Part shown: piece by piece, positions 23,200-34,399 of the stretch
How the letters are laid out: each line of letters starts with the position of its first letter
Numbering within the stretch: the first letter of the stretch is position 1
Source of the DNA: Coriaria nepalensis
Taxonomy: Eukaryota > Streptophyta > Magnoliopsida > Cucurbitales > Coriariaceae
Assembly: GCA_027186245.1 (NCBI GenBank)
Contig: CP114492.1
Location: forward strand, 5,468,501-5,532,500
Length of the DNA stretch: 64,000 bases
Direction: 5' to 3'
Program-made: the position numbers and the translations under genes
Notes under the pieces: generated by a model
Seen by the model: the letters and a program-made list of their open reading frames with translations, nothing else
Told to the model about the DNA's origin: nothing
Databases searched by the model: none

Positions 23200-26100
23200 G
23201 AAATATATCCTACTAGATCAAAATTTGATTGGCTTGGCATACTCGTTCAATCTCTCACTTTCACTAAGGCCAATTATTTTAATCTTATTCCCATCCAATC
23301 AAGATGTCGCTCCCACTTGCACTAAAACTAATCTTTTATTTATCTTCCCATCTTGTCAAGATGTCGATTGAATTTCTATTCGTTAAGCATCTTAGTTAGT
23401 GGATCTGCTACATTGTCATATATATACACTCTTTCTATGTTGACATCTTCTCTTCTAATTATTTCTCGGATGATATGGTAATGTCGCAGCACATGTTTGG
23501 ATGTTGAGACCTCTATTCCTTTGTTTGAGCTATTACACCGTTGTTGTCGCAGTACATTACTACATGATCAACGATGCTTGGAATCATACCAAGTTTGTAA
23601 TGAACTTTTTAATCCAAAAAACTTCTTTTACCGCTTTTGAGGCTGCAATATATTTGGCCTCGTTTGTGGAATCCATAGTCATTTCTTGTTTTGATTTTTT
23701 CCAACTAACCGCTCCATCATTGAGTACAAAGATATATTTTAAAGTTGATTTGCTATCATCGATATCTGACTAAAAACTAGAATCTGTGAAATCCTAAATT
23801 TCATGTCGAGCCCTTCATAAATCATGAATACTTCTTTCGTCCTTCTCAAGTACTTCAAAATATCTTGACAGCGATCCGATGTTGTTTTCTCAAATTTCTA
23901 TAAAATATGCTCGTAACACTTAGAACATAGTCAACATCTGGTCTCATACATAGCATAGCGTACAAAATAAAACTAACTACTGAGGGACATGGTATCTTAC
24001 TCATTTCATCCCTCTCTTCTTGTGTCTTAGGAGATATATTTTTAGAGGGGTAGATTCCATAATTTATTAGTAAGAATCCTCCTTTGGACTCTAGCATGTT
24101 TAAACCTTTTTAATACTTTATCTATGTACATTGATTTGGGTCAAGTTAAGGAACATTTTGGATCTATCTCTATAGATTTTAGTTCCTATAATATAGGTTG
24201 CTTCACCCAAATCTTTCATGGAGAAATTCTTAGATATCCATAACTTGGAAGACTATAACATACTCACACCATTCCCAATAAGTAGTATGTCATCCACGTA
24301 TAGAATTATAAAAGTAATAGAACTCTCACTAACATTCCTGTACATACATGATTCTTCTTTATTCCAAATGAAGTCAAACGATTTGACTATTTTATTGAAA
24401 CGAATGTTTCAACTCTGAGATGCCAGTTTTAATCATTATTTGGATTTTTGCAGTTTACATAATTTCACTATATTTTCTATATCTGCAAAACCCTCAGATT
24501 GTATTATGTAAACATCTTCCTCAAGGTTACCTTTAGGAAAGTGATTTTCACATCCATTTTCCATATTTCATAATCATGGCAGGCTGCTATAACAAGCAAT
24601 ATCGTAATGTATTTAGTCATTTCAATGGGTGATAAGGTTTCTTCATAGTCGATCCCTTCTTATAGTGTATATCCCTTTGCAACTAGTCTAGCATTATAGG
24701 TTTTAATTTTTCCATCTACCTCGATTTTTCTTTTGAAAATCCTTTTACAACCTATTAGAACTATTTCTTGGGGTGAATCCACCAAGTCCCAAACTTGATT
24801 TGCAGATATGAAATCTATTTTGAATTTCATGGCTTCTAGCTATCTCTTAGAATCCCAGCTTTTAATAGCCTCAAAATATATTGTAGGATCATCATATATG
24901 ATTGGACTGTCATTAGGTTTTTCTACTAGAAAACCCTAATGCTCGGGGTCCATTGGATACTCTTCTAGACTTATGAACATGTTGTGTACTATGAGGTCTC
25001 ACAGTATCCTAAGGTACCTCATTATTTTTTATTTGATCATTATTTTTTGTATCATGAACTTCATCTAATTCAATTCTACTCCCACTATTTCTCTTAGAAA
25101 GAAATTATTTCTCTAAGAAGGTGGCATGCTTTGCTATAATTTCTTGGACAAAATAACATCTTAGACCTTGCCTCCAATTTCTCGGCTTCTTGCTTCTTTA
25201 CATAAGCAATGTAAGCCTCATATTTGTATATGGCTAATAGTTATTTTCTATTCTTTTTATATCTCATATGGAGTTGAAGCAATAAATTTTGAAGGAATCC
25301 TATTTAAAATATATGTGGAAGGAATCCTATTTAAAACTCATCATACCATATCCAATAATGATCGATTTCACTTTTTTACATACGCTATTCAATTATGGCA
25401 TTCTAGGAAGAGTCCATTGTGAAATTGTACCATTCTCTTTGAGATACTCAAGAAACTCATAACTCAAGTATTCACCATCTTAATCAAATTTAAATATCTT
25501 AATACCTTTAGTATGTTGTTTTTCTACTTCACTTCTATATTCTTTGAATTTCTCAAACGATTCAGATTTATGTTTCATTAGATAAATATAGTCGAATCTA
25601 GAGAGATCATCAGTAAATGTTATAAAGTATAAATAACCACCTGAGAATTGATATCGGCCCACATAAATCGGTCTGTACTACGCTTAGCAACCTGGTTTGT
25701 GTCTCTATAGTTCTAGTAAATGGAGATCTAATCATTTGGCCTAACAAACAAGACTCATAAGTCGGTATAGATTCCAAATAAAATGGATACAAATATCGAT
25801 CTTATGCAACTTGTGGATTCTCATTTCATTTACATGACCTAATCGACAATACCATATATGCATAATATTGATATGTCAACCTTTCTTTGATATGTCAAAA
25901 TTTCGGTATAGTCAACCTTTCTTTTCTTGATATGTTTAATATTGAGCCATGTTTTATTTCTTAAACTTAAATTATATACACCATTATTTAAGGGACCTTT
26001 TCTGTAAGTTTAGAAAACCTTCCTCATCAAGTTTAGAAATATCAACATTTCTAGTGATAGTAGATGCATAATAACAATATTTTAAATTTGGGTTTAAGCT

Positions 26101-26385
26101 CGAAGGGAATGACAAAACTTATGTTTCTACAACTAAAGCAATGACTCTTGCTTTATTTCCAACTTGTAGGTTCACTTCTCCATTTCTCAATGATTGACTG
26201 TTTTTAGGCTTTGCATGTTATTACAAATATGAGAACTACATTCGGTATCCAATACCTAAGTAAAATAATCACTACAAGGAAAATTAATCTCAGTCATGAA
26301 CATAGCTAAATCAGCATCATCATGCTTCTTCACATTTGCAAAGAAGACTTCACAATTTCTCTTCCAAATAAAAGCCTTTTAACTA
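23200..26385 (-). mobile_element. Ty1/copia retrotransposon, minus strand, decayed and truncated
   Basis: Reading right to left. A gag zinc-knuckle remnant (WKRNCEVFFANVK) lies near 26,330-26,385, where the element is cut. Integrase pieces are LLGQMIRSPF, VVQTDLCGPIS and FITFTDDLSRFDYIYLMK (25,792-25,480). Reverse transcriptase has an intact YVDDILL (YVDD at 24,300-24,289) and PSVVSFILYAMLCMRPDVDY (24,000-23,920). RNase H includes YCDNNGVIAQTKE near 23,560 and, in another frame, KHVLRHYHIIREIIRRED near 23,470. A purine tract GCAAGTGGGAGCGACA lies at about 23,325-23,310. Many stops and shifts make it dead. It has no intact LTR pair. Confidence 0.75.
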
Positions 26386-26735
26386 ATGAGTTGAGATTAA
26401 GGATTAGAAATAAAAATGATTTAGTTTGTTTATGTGAATTAGAGTTAGAGACTAGGCACTTACACCATTAAGAATCTAAATTTTTTTGGTAGCGAAGCGG
26501 TGACTGGTTTGGTTTTGTAAGCTCAGAGTAATTATATTCCCTTCTCCTCCTCCTTTCATGCTCTATGTTCTCTTGAGTAAATGAGTTCAGATTTCTGGTG
26601 AGAGAAAGAGTTTCTCATTATATCCCGGATCTATGGTTTACTCGATTCACTTAACCCGAAATCATAAAAATTTTGAAATGCGCTTATGTTCGGGATGATG
26701 CGATCGAGACTTATAGTCTATTCACTCCCGACATC
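26378..26735 (+). repeat. second copy of the LTR-like repeat seen at 8.9 kb
   Basis: AACTAATGAGTTGAGATTAA, then TAGGCACTT, GTGACTGGT, CCTCTTCCTCCTCC-like sequence and GAGAGAAAGAGTTTCTCATT match 8,890-9,230 in the same order with small gaps. It abuts the cut gag end of the minus-strand copia element. That suggests it either inserted there or marks a rearrangement breakpoint. No coding sequence. Confidence 0.55.
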
Positions 26736-27271
26736 AGTGGCATCTAATTCATTCCCAAGATGGCTCATGTACAAGAGAAAACCTTAGTCGACGGTTGGCA
26801 TAGGAATCTATGTCACATGTCCTATCAAATTTAACTCACCTAGTTGGTTATTTTAATTTTATCCATTATAAAAAAAATCCATCTCAATTATGTACTTCCT
26901 ACTCCTCAAATAAAGTTTATAGACAACCATTTAACCTTATTTGTGTTACTAGTACATCTACCTTAGAACTAGTCTACTTTAATATTTCGAGACTTATAAT
27001 CTATTCACTCCCAACATCAGTGGCATCTAATTCATTCCCAAGATGGCTCATGTACAAGAGCAAACCTTAGTTGATGGTTGGCATAGGAATCTATGTCACC
27101 TGTCCTATCAAATTTAACTCACCTAGTTGGTTATTTTAATTTTATCCATTACCAAAAAAAATCCATCTCAATTATGTACTTCCTACTCCTCAAATAAAGT
27201 TTATAGACAACCATTTAACCATATTTGTGTTACTAGTACATCTACCTTAGAACTAGTCTACTTTAATATTT
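26705..27271 (+). repeat. 283-bp tandem duplication
   Basis: Unit 1 spans 26,705-26,987 and unit 2 spans 26,988-27,271. Both begin CGAGACTTATA and end CTACTTTAATATTT. They differ by only a few substitutions (for example AGTC/AATC near the start, and GAGAAAACC/GAGCAAACC) and one base in an A run. The units are much more alike than the LTR pairs nearby, so the duplication is comparatively young. The small open frame at 26810-27070 lies within it and has no recognised domain. Confidence 0.85.
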
Positions 27272-27312
27272 AGAGTCTAGCTTCAGTAGTTGGAAATGAT
27301 GGTTCATGACAC

Positions 27313-27555
27313 TGTTATGATATAGTTGAGCTGCTAATAAGCTTGAGGATTGCTAGTCTCCTAAGTAGAAAGTATCTACTATATGTCAGTATGGTTAACA
27401 TATTGTGCACGTGTTTGCTTTCTTGTTAATACGGTTCGAGATACTTAGCCTATTTAATGTAATATATTTGCCATCTTAATATAATGATTATCATTTTTTC
27501 CCTCTCTTGCAACTCTCTCTACTCTGTTTTCTCTATTTCATCCATGAACTTCACA
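27313..27555 (+). repeat. 5' LTR of copia element 2
   Basis: Starts TGTTATGATATAG and ends TTCACA. It ends directly against the primer binding site. Its pair is 32,073-32,315. The pyrimidine-rich CCCTCTCTTGC stretch near the 3' part is shared by both copies. Confidence 0.92.
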
Positions 27556-27567
27556 TGGTATCAGAGC
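27556..27567 (+). promoter_or_regulatory. primer binding site (initiator tRNA-Met)
   Basis: TGGTATCAGAGC is the canonical plant copia minus-strand primer site. It is complementary to the 3' end of initiator methionine tRNA and lies with no gap after the 5' LTR. Confidence 0.9.
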
Positions 27568-27651
27568 GCGATTAGTTTTCTTGAATCATATTTCTTGATT
27601 TCTTTCGCTTGAATTGACTCTGTTTTTACGTAATTCCTTATTTATTATTGT

Positions 27652-28770
27652 TTGTTCTTTAGTTGCAATTTCTCATTGTTTACAATGGGAGATGATAACT
27701 CGTCTGATGGTTCTGATTCTCATTATGGTTTGAAGTCACTCGGGATAACTCGTGGAGCTAGGAAGGAGGTTAAGCATACTGATTCATTATTAGAGCTGAT
27801 TCCAAAGATTGATTCAGTCAATCCTCTGTATATTCACTCCTCAGATACTCTAGGATTGAATCTTGTTACTAATAAGCTTATCAGAAGCAAGAACTATAGT
27901 ATTTGGAGTAGATCTAAGAGGTTAGCCCTTATTTCTAAGAACAAATTAGGTTCTATTATAGGTCAGTATCTTAAACCGAGTTTAGATTCTCCTTTCTTTA
28001 CAGCCTGGGAGCGTTGCAATGCAATGATCACCTCATCGATTTTGAATTATGTATCTAGTGAATTGACCAATGATGCTATCTTTGCATCAGATGTAAAAGA
28101 TCTTTGGCTAGATTTGAAAGAGAGGTTTGATTAAGTTAATGGATCTAGAATCTTTTCTATTCAAAAGGGAATCATGACACTAGATCAACAAAAAATTATT
28201 GTAGCTGCCTATTACTCTATGTTGAAAGCCCTTTGGGATGAATATTCTCCCTTAGTTGTTCTTCCAACTTGCCAATTTGCTTCCACAATTGCTTTCAGGT
28301 TTTCTAATCAACAACAACATCTTATCTAGTTCTTGATGGGACAAAATGATGGTTATAGTGCTGTTAGGAGCCAAAACCTAATGATGATACCTCTTCCCAC
28401 AGTTAATGCTACATTTTCTATAGTTAATACAGAAGAGTGTAACAGTCAGTAGTCTCCATGAATTCTAGGTCATTTAAGTCCACTACATTATATGGAAGTA
28501 ATCCTCATAAAGGAAATTTCTAAAGAAATAATTCTAGTAAGAAAGTTGAATCTAAATTTTGTCACATCTTTAGCCATTGCAAGGAGAATTGCTACAAATT
28601 GATAGGTTATCCTCCTGGATACAAGTTCAAGAATCCTAGGAATACAAAAAGGCAACCTTTGGCCAATAATGTAAATGTTGAGAATGCACAAGAGTTTTCT
28701 ATTCATAAGCAAACCTCTACAATTATTTCTGATGCTTATATGTTTGTTGCTCAATACAATTAGGTTTTGC
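27652..28770 (+). pseudogene. copia element 2 gag
   Basis: The first frame (to 28,134) reads MGDDNSSDGSDSHYG from an ATG at 27,685. It then runs NPLYIHSSDTLGLNLVTNKL, SKNYSIWSRSKRLALISKNK and FFTAWERCNAMI, the pattern of copia-type gag polypeptides (Retrotran_gag_3 family). A stop at 28,132-28,134 interrupts it. The continuation to about 28,760 has several stops. A CCHC-like knuckle is only suggested near 28,557-28,600 (KFCHIFSHCKENCYK-like reading across frames). Confidence 0.72.
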
Positions 28771-31700
28771 AGCTTGTTCAAAATGATGGAGAAAATACTG
28801 CACCAATCACTCATGTTGCTAATGTGACAGGTTTAAGTTTCTCTTCTCAGAACGCTTGGATTATTGATACTGGTGCAACAATGCATATGACTTATGATTT
28901 CTCTATTTTAATTTCCCCAATTTCATGTGTTAATAATCCATCTTCTAATGTGATACTCCCCAATGGTCAAACCACTAGATCTACTCATTTAGGATATGTT
29001 CATGTCTCTTCTTCTTTAACACTTAAAGAAGTTCTCTTTGTCCTTCAATTCAAATTCAACTTGCTATTAGTTCCTCATTTAACATCTGAATCTGACTGTT
29101 TTGTGACCTTTTATATATTATTATGTGTATTTCAAGATCGTAACATTGGGAAAATCTTGGGGATTGGTAAAACAAATCATAGCATATACTATCTTCAACA
29201 ACCCTTAACCTCAAACATTGTTGAATCTTTCAATTTCCAAATGTAGTCAATTTTCAGCTTTTTGTAATAAGCCAATATTTTGACTGTGGCACTCTAGATT
29301 TGTCCATGTCTCTTTTTCCAAACTGCAATGTATCCCCTCTTTAAAGAGTCTGTTAAATTATAATGCAATTACTTAGTGTTATGTTTGTCCACAAGCAAAA
29401 CAAACTCGATTTTATTTTCCTTTAAGTACTTCCAGAGCTGTTTTTCCATTTGAGGTATTACATATGGATGTATGGGGTCCATTTAAAACACCACCACACA
29501 GTGATGCTCGTTTATTCCTTACTGTTGTTGATGATCATAGTAGAGCAGTTTGGAAAATTTTACTTCATTCTAAATGTGATGTATTTCCAGTCATAAAATC
29601 ATTCATCATCATGTTGCACAACCAATTCTCTTATCAGGTTAAACAAATTAGGTTTGATAATGGTTCTAAATTCTTTAGCTTTGAGTGTGCTTCTTTTTTT
29701 GCTTCTCTTGGAATCATACATCAGAGTTCTTGCAGCTATACTCCACAGCAAAATGGCATAGTGGAACAAAGACATAGACATCTTTTAGACCTAGCTAGAG
29801 CTCTACAAATACAATCTAATGTTCCTATAAGGTTATGGGGAGAATGTATTTCCACTGCAACCTTCTTGGTCAATCATTTACCTTATAAAGTTCTCAACAA
29901 TGTTTCTCCATATGAGAAATTGTTTCAAAAACCACCTAACATGCTACTTATGCTTTGTCAAAACTCTACCTTTCCTAGATAAATTTTCACCTAGGTCACA
30001 ACCTTCTATATTTTTAGGTTACTCTTTAACTAAGAAGGGTTATCTTGTCTATGACCTTAAATCTCATACTTTTAAAGTTAGTAGGGAAGTAATATTTCAT
30101 GAGTCTTTATTTCCTTATCATGATGCCTCCTTGACTTCTGTTCCTACTACATTATTTCCTTCATCTGATATACCTTTCTTTGATCATGATGATTATGTGC
30201 ATATTAATTCTAATCATATACAATATGACATTTCTATTTCTCATGATATTCACTCTCCCGTTGTTTCATCATCCACTGACATTCAGGATGTTATGACTTC
30301 TCCCTCTAAAAATGAGATTTGTATTCATGTTACAAGGAAATCTACAAGTATTGTCAAACCTCCCATATGGTCAGTAGATTATGTTTGTTCAACCTTAGCA
30401 TAGTCTGCTTCTGTTGCATACCTCATATCTGACAGTGTTTCTTATTTTCAATTCTTTACTCCTTTAACATGTTTTATTTCCTCTTTAGATTCCATTATTG
30501 AACCTTCATGTTATTCACAAGCTATTAGTGATAGTAGATGGATTAAGGCCATGCATTGTGAAATTAAGGCTTTAGAATCCAATGGTACTTGTGATCTTGT
30601 TTATTTACTAGCTGGGAAAAAACCTATTGGATGTCATTAGGTTTATAAAACCAAACTATAAGCATATGGATCTTTTGAGAGATTTAATGCAAAGCTAGTT
30701 GTCAAGGGCTTCAATTAAAAAGAGGAATTTATTTCAATGAAACCTTTAGTTCGGTCGTTAAGATGGTAACTATTCAGATTGCGGTTGCTCTTGCTGCTCT
30801 TAATGGTTCGTCATTATATCAACTAGATGTGTATAATGTCTTTCTCAATGGCAGTTTATATGAAGAAGTGTATATGTCTTTACCATCTGGATATGGAGTT
30901 AAGGGAGATCCAAGGGTATGTCATCTTAAGAAGTCCTTATATGGGTTGAAGCAAGCTTTTAGGCAATGGAATGTCACCTTTAAATCTGTTTTGCTTAAGG
31001 GTGGTTTTGTTCAATCTTATTCTGATCATTCATTATTCATATAGAAAACCTCTAGCTCCATTGTTGTGCTTCTTATATTTGTTGATGACATCTTGATAAC
31101 TGGAGATAATCATGTTGCTATTAATGCTGCTAAGTCATATATGTTCCAAATTTAAGATAAAAGACTTGGGACATCTCAGATTTTGTTTAGGAATGGAATT
31201 TATAAGAAACAAAGATGGCATTTGTATTACCCAATGTAAGTATGTTCTTGAGCTCATTACATAATTTGGTCTTTTAAGCTCTAAATCCTCTCTGGTTCCT
31301 CTAGATCATAATGTGAAGCTCACAACTATTGAATATGATCGAGCAAGTGGTTTAAATCTCGATGACAATGTCTTAACAGATCTGAGTGCTTATCAAAGGC
31401 TCGTGGGTCATTTGATATACCTTACTCATACACGTCCTGATTTGAGTTTTGTTGTTCAATTGTTGAGCCAACATATGCATAAGCCAAAGCAAACCCATAT
31501 AAATGCAGCTATGAAGGTTCTTAGGTTCTTAGGTACATCAAGAAGAATCCGGGTCAAGGAATATTTCTTAGTGCTTCTGGTGTTTTGAAACTTGAAGCTT
31601 ATTGTGATTCAGACTGGGCTACGTGTCCTATGACTTGTAAATCTGTAACTGGATATTGTATGCTTCTTGGTGGGTCTCTTGTGTCATGCAAAACTAATAA

Positions 31701-32040
31701 GCAATCCACGATCTTCAGCGGAGGCTGAATATAGGGCAATGGCCACTTCAACTTGTGAAATTATTTAGCTAGTCAATTTGCTTGTTGATCTTGATGTTTC
31801 TTGCCCTTTTCATATTCTGTTGCTTTGTGATAGCAGCCCAGCAAGACAGATTGCCATGAATCCAGTTTTTGATGAGCGTACAAAGCATATTGACATTTAT
31901 TGTCATATTTTTCATGAGAAAATTTAGCAAGGATTGGTGAAGCTGTTTGCCATTCACACTTCACAACAGTCAGCTGACTTATTTACAAAAGCATTAGGGA
32001 GACAACTGCTTGAGTTTTTGGTGTCCAAGTTGGGAGCTCT
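28767..32040 (+). pseudogene. copia element 2 pol
   Basis: Protease: AWIIDTGATMHMTY at about 28,855-28,895, D-T-G intact. Integrase: frame 29464-29982 keeps the D,D-35-E residues in MDVWGPF, VKQIRFDNGSKFF and PQQNGIVEQRHRHLL, plus LWGECISTATFLVN. A frameshift near 29,950 leads to frame 29900-30403 (IFLGYSLTKKGYLVYD). Reverse transcriptase: YQLDVYNVFLNGSLYEEVYM and CHLKKSLYGLKQAFRQW, then FVDD at 31,078-31,089 after a stop at 31,042. RNase H: CDSDWATCPMTCKS near 31,605 and ERTKHIDIYCHIFHEK near 31,875. At least five stops or shifts make it inactive, though single domains are well kept. Confidence 0.82.
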
Positions 32041-32072
32041 AGACCTCTATCACCCACCAACTTGAAGGGGGC

Positions 32073-32315
32073 TATTACAATATAGTTGAGCTACTAATAA
32101 GCTTGAGGATTGTTAGTCTCTTAATTAGAAAGTATTTACTATATGTTAGTATGGTTAACATATTGTAACGTGTTTGCTTTCTTGTTAATATGGTAAGATA
32201 TACTTAGCCTATTTAATTTAATGTCTTTGTCATCTTAATATAACGATTATAATTTTTTCCCTCTCTTGCTTTCTCTTTCTACTCTATTTTCTCTGTTTCA
32301 TCTATGAACTTCACA
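32073..32315 (+). repeat. 3' LTR of copia element 2
   Basis: Pairs with 27,313-27,555. Starts TATTACAATATAG (first dinucleotide mutated) and ends TTCACA, followed by the GACAC target duplication at 32,316-32,320. Confidence 0.92.
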
Positions 32316-32320
32316 GACAC

Positions 32321-34399
32321 TATCTTATTTTCTTACCACCCGAAAGAATGAAAATGATTCTCTTTGTATAACATAATCAAACCAAATGGAGGAATGGTAA
32401 TTATTTTAATTTTATTCTCACTCAAGGATCAAGCCAAACGTACTATTGAGGTTTAATAGTTAAACCATATTCAAGGACGAATCAAGACATTAGCCAAATG
32501 AAAGCATTGATTTGCATGATAATGGTCATAATAAGTTATTTCAAAATGTAACATACTTCTCATCTCATGTATGACCTTGACACTTTACTAGAATTTAATC
32601 TTAGTATAGAGTAAATCAATCATGAAGCTGATTGAATTAACTATTTAGTTTAAAAAGTCTTAAAGTTAAAAACAGATTTGGTCACAAATCAGATAAAATT
32701 GCCATGGTTGTGAAGCCCTTCTACCGACATGATATAGAATATAATCCGTCACATATATTAGAATTATGTGAATTCAATTAATGTTTTTAAATTGGAAATG
32801 AATGGACCAATTTAATTGTATGATGAAATTTCATGTTCTTACATAAGTATATGAAATCAACAGTAAAAAATTAAATGGGAGAAAGGAAAAGAAGAAGAGA
32901 AGATGGAGAAGATATCAAGAGATCTTGTGCTTATAATTACAAAATCAGTATTTTTTTACTTTTTAAGGATAAACTAGTAAGTTAGGATATATTAGTGGAA
33001 AAATTGGTCAAAATATGAAATTATCAATCTCATTCTTACCTATAACCAATATTTTTTCCATTCATCCATTACTATACACATACTTTGGTTTGATTATATG
33101 GGGAATGAGAATGTGAATGTGAATTAAAATAATAATTGAATGGAAATAAGAATGAGAAAGGTAATTGTTTTAATGTCCATTTGATTTCTAAAAAAATGAG
33201 AATGAAAATAAAATTGAAAAAGAAGAATATAACAAATTGTGATATTCGAAGGTTGAAGAAATTTTGAAAATCACTTAAATGCCATTGAAATTTTTAAAAA
33301 TGCATAAAATATATTGTCAATGAATAACTAGATTAATTTCCATCAAAGATACTACTTTGGTGGGAATGAAAGAATAATTTTTTCATCTTAGTAGGAATAA
33401 TTTTTTCATTCAACTTCATTATTTCTTAAATCAAATAATAAAATAGAATAAAAAAAATTATTCAAATTCTTAATCAAACCAAATATACCTTAAAGATTCA
33501 ACTCGTGATGAATTGAAACATCTCGTAAGGTAATGGCGTGTACATGATAATAATGGTTTCTATTGGTCAAAATGAATAAAATAGAGAATACAATGATGGT
33601 TTGAACTTGAAGTATGATCGCAAGAGTTGTGATTTTGTAACTGTTTATCAAAAGTATGACCGACTTGAAAATCAACATGTTCTGAAGACCGAATCGAGTT
33701 TAGTTAGGCGATCAGAGTAAAGATACAGTTGATTTGTTACATGTCTTCATCAACCCAAAGAAAGAGCAAACCAAGCTTGCAGAAGAGAACCCAACACATA
33801 GAGAAACTCATCTTCGCCAACAGTGTAGCTCCTACGATCACTATCCCAAGTTCTTTTAGCTTTTATTTTCAAGGCGCAGCCTTATCCTTTTGGAATTCAA
33901 ACCTTTATGCAATAAATTTTCATGTTAACTCACTGTAACTCCAATCCCCTTGGACCAAGATCGCAAGCACTTACTGAAAATACAATTAATTTCAGACTCG
34001 CGGGAAAAAAATGTAAATTACAATAAAGAAAAGCATGTACGATTTTTGAAACCCCGTCCCCCCAACGTCAAAACATTAGTGGGAAATTAGTCCATATTTT
34101 TGTGGGTGGACAAATAACATCCAGAATGTAGGTTCAAAATTACTATGAATAGTTCAAGAAAAAATGGTTTAATAGAAAAATGAAACCACACATCGTGAGA
34201 ATGTAAGTAGCAATACTGCCCCATTACTCATTGATAAACGAAAAATCGCACTAATCCTATACAAAATAAAGGTGGGTGAAAGAAATACCAAAATGAAGGG
34301 TCCTGCCAAGAGAAATCAATCTCTTCCATCACCTCCTTTTTATTCTTTGCTATATCCCGAAGGGGTTTGTTTTGGGTTTTTATCCAAAAAAAAAAAAAA
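32321..34399. other. intergenic, downstream of the PDH gene
   Basis: No gene supported. A third, short copy of the LTR-like repeat lies at 32,700-32,765: GACATGATATAGAATATAATC and its left flank resemble 8,250-8,310. The small plus-strand frame at 33,729-33,938 has no recognised domain. The 3' untranslated region and polyadenylation site of the minus-strand PDH gene should fall in about 34,000-34,399, but no single signal stands out. Confidence 0.5.

Larger units (their letters stand above)
27313..32315 (+). mobile_element. Ty1/copia retrotransposon 2 with clear ends
   Basis: The element is 5,003 bp long and is flanked by the 5-bp duplication GACAC at 27,308-27,312 and 32,316-32,320. It has 243-bp LTRs at 27,313-27,555 and 32,073-32,315. 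A primer binding site TGGTATCAGAGC, complementary to initiator tRNA-Met, directly follows the 5' LTR at 27,556-27,567. A purine tract GAAGGGGGC precedes the 3' LTR. Counted by eye, the LTRs differ at about 25-30 of 243 positions, so the insertion is old. Gag and pol occupy the interior in copia order but carry stops and frameshifts. The 3' LTR begins TA instead of TG. Confidence 0.93.

Noticed and set aside
33729..33938. Plus-strand 69-aa frame downstream of the PDH gene
   Set aside because: No domain, no supporting context; chance frame.
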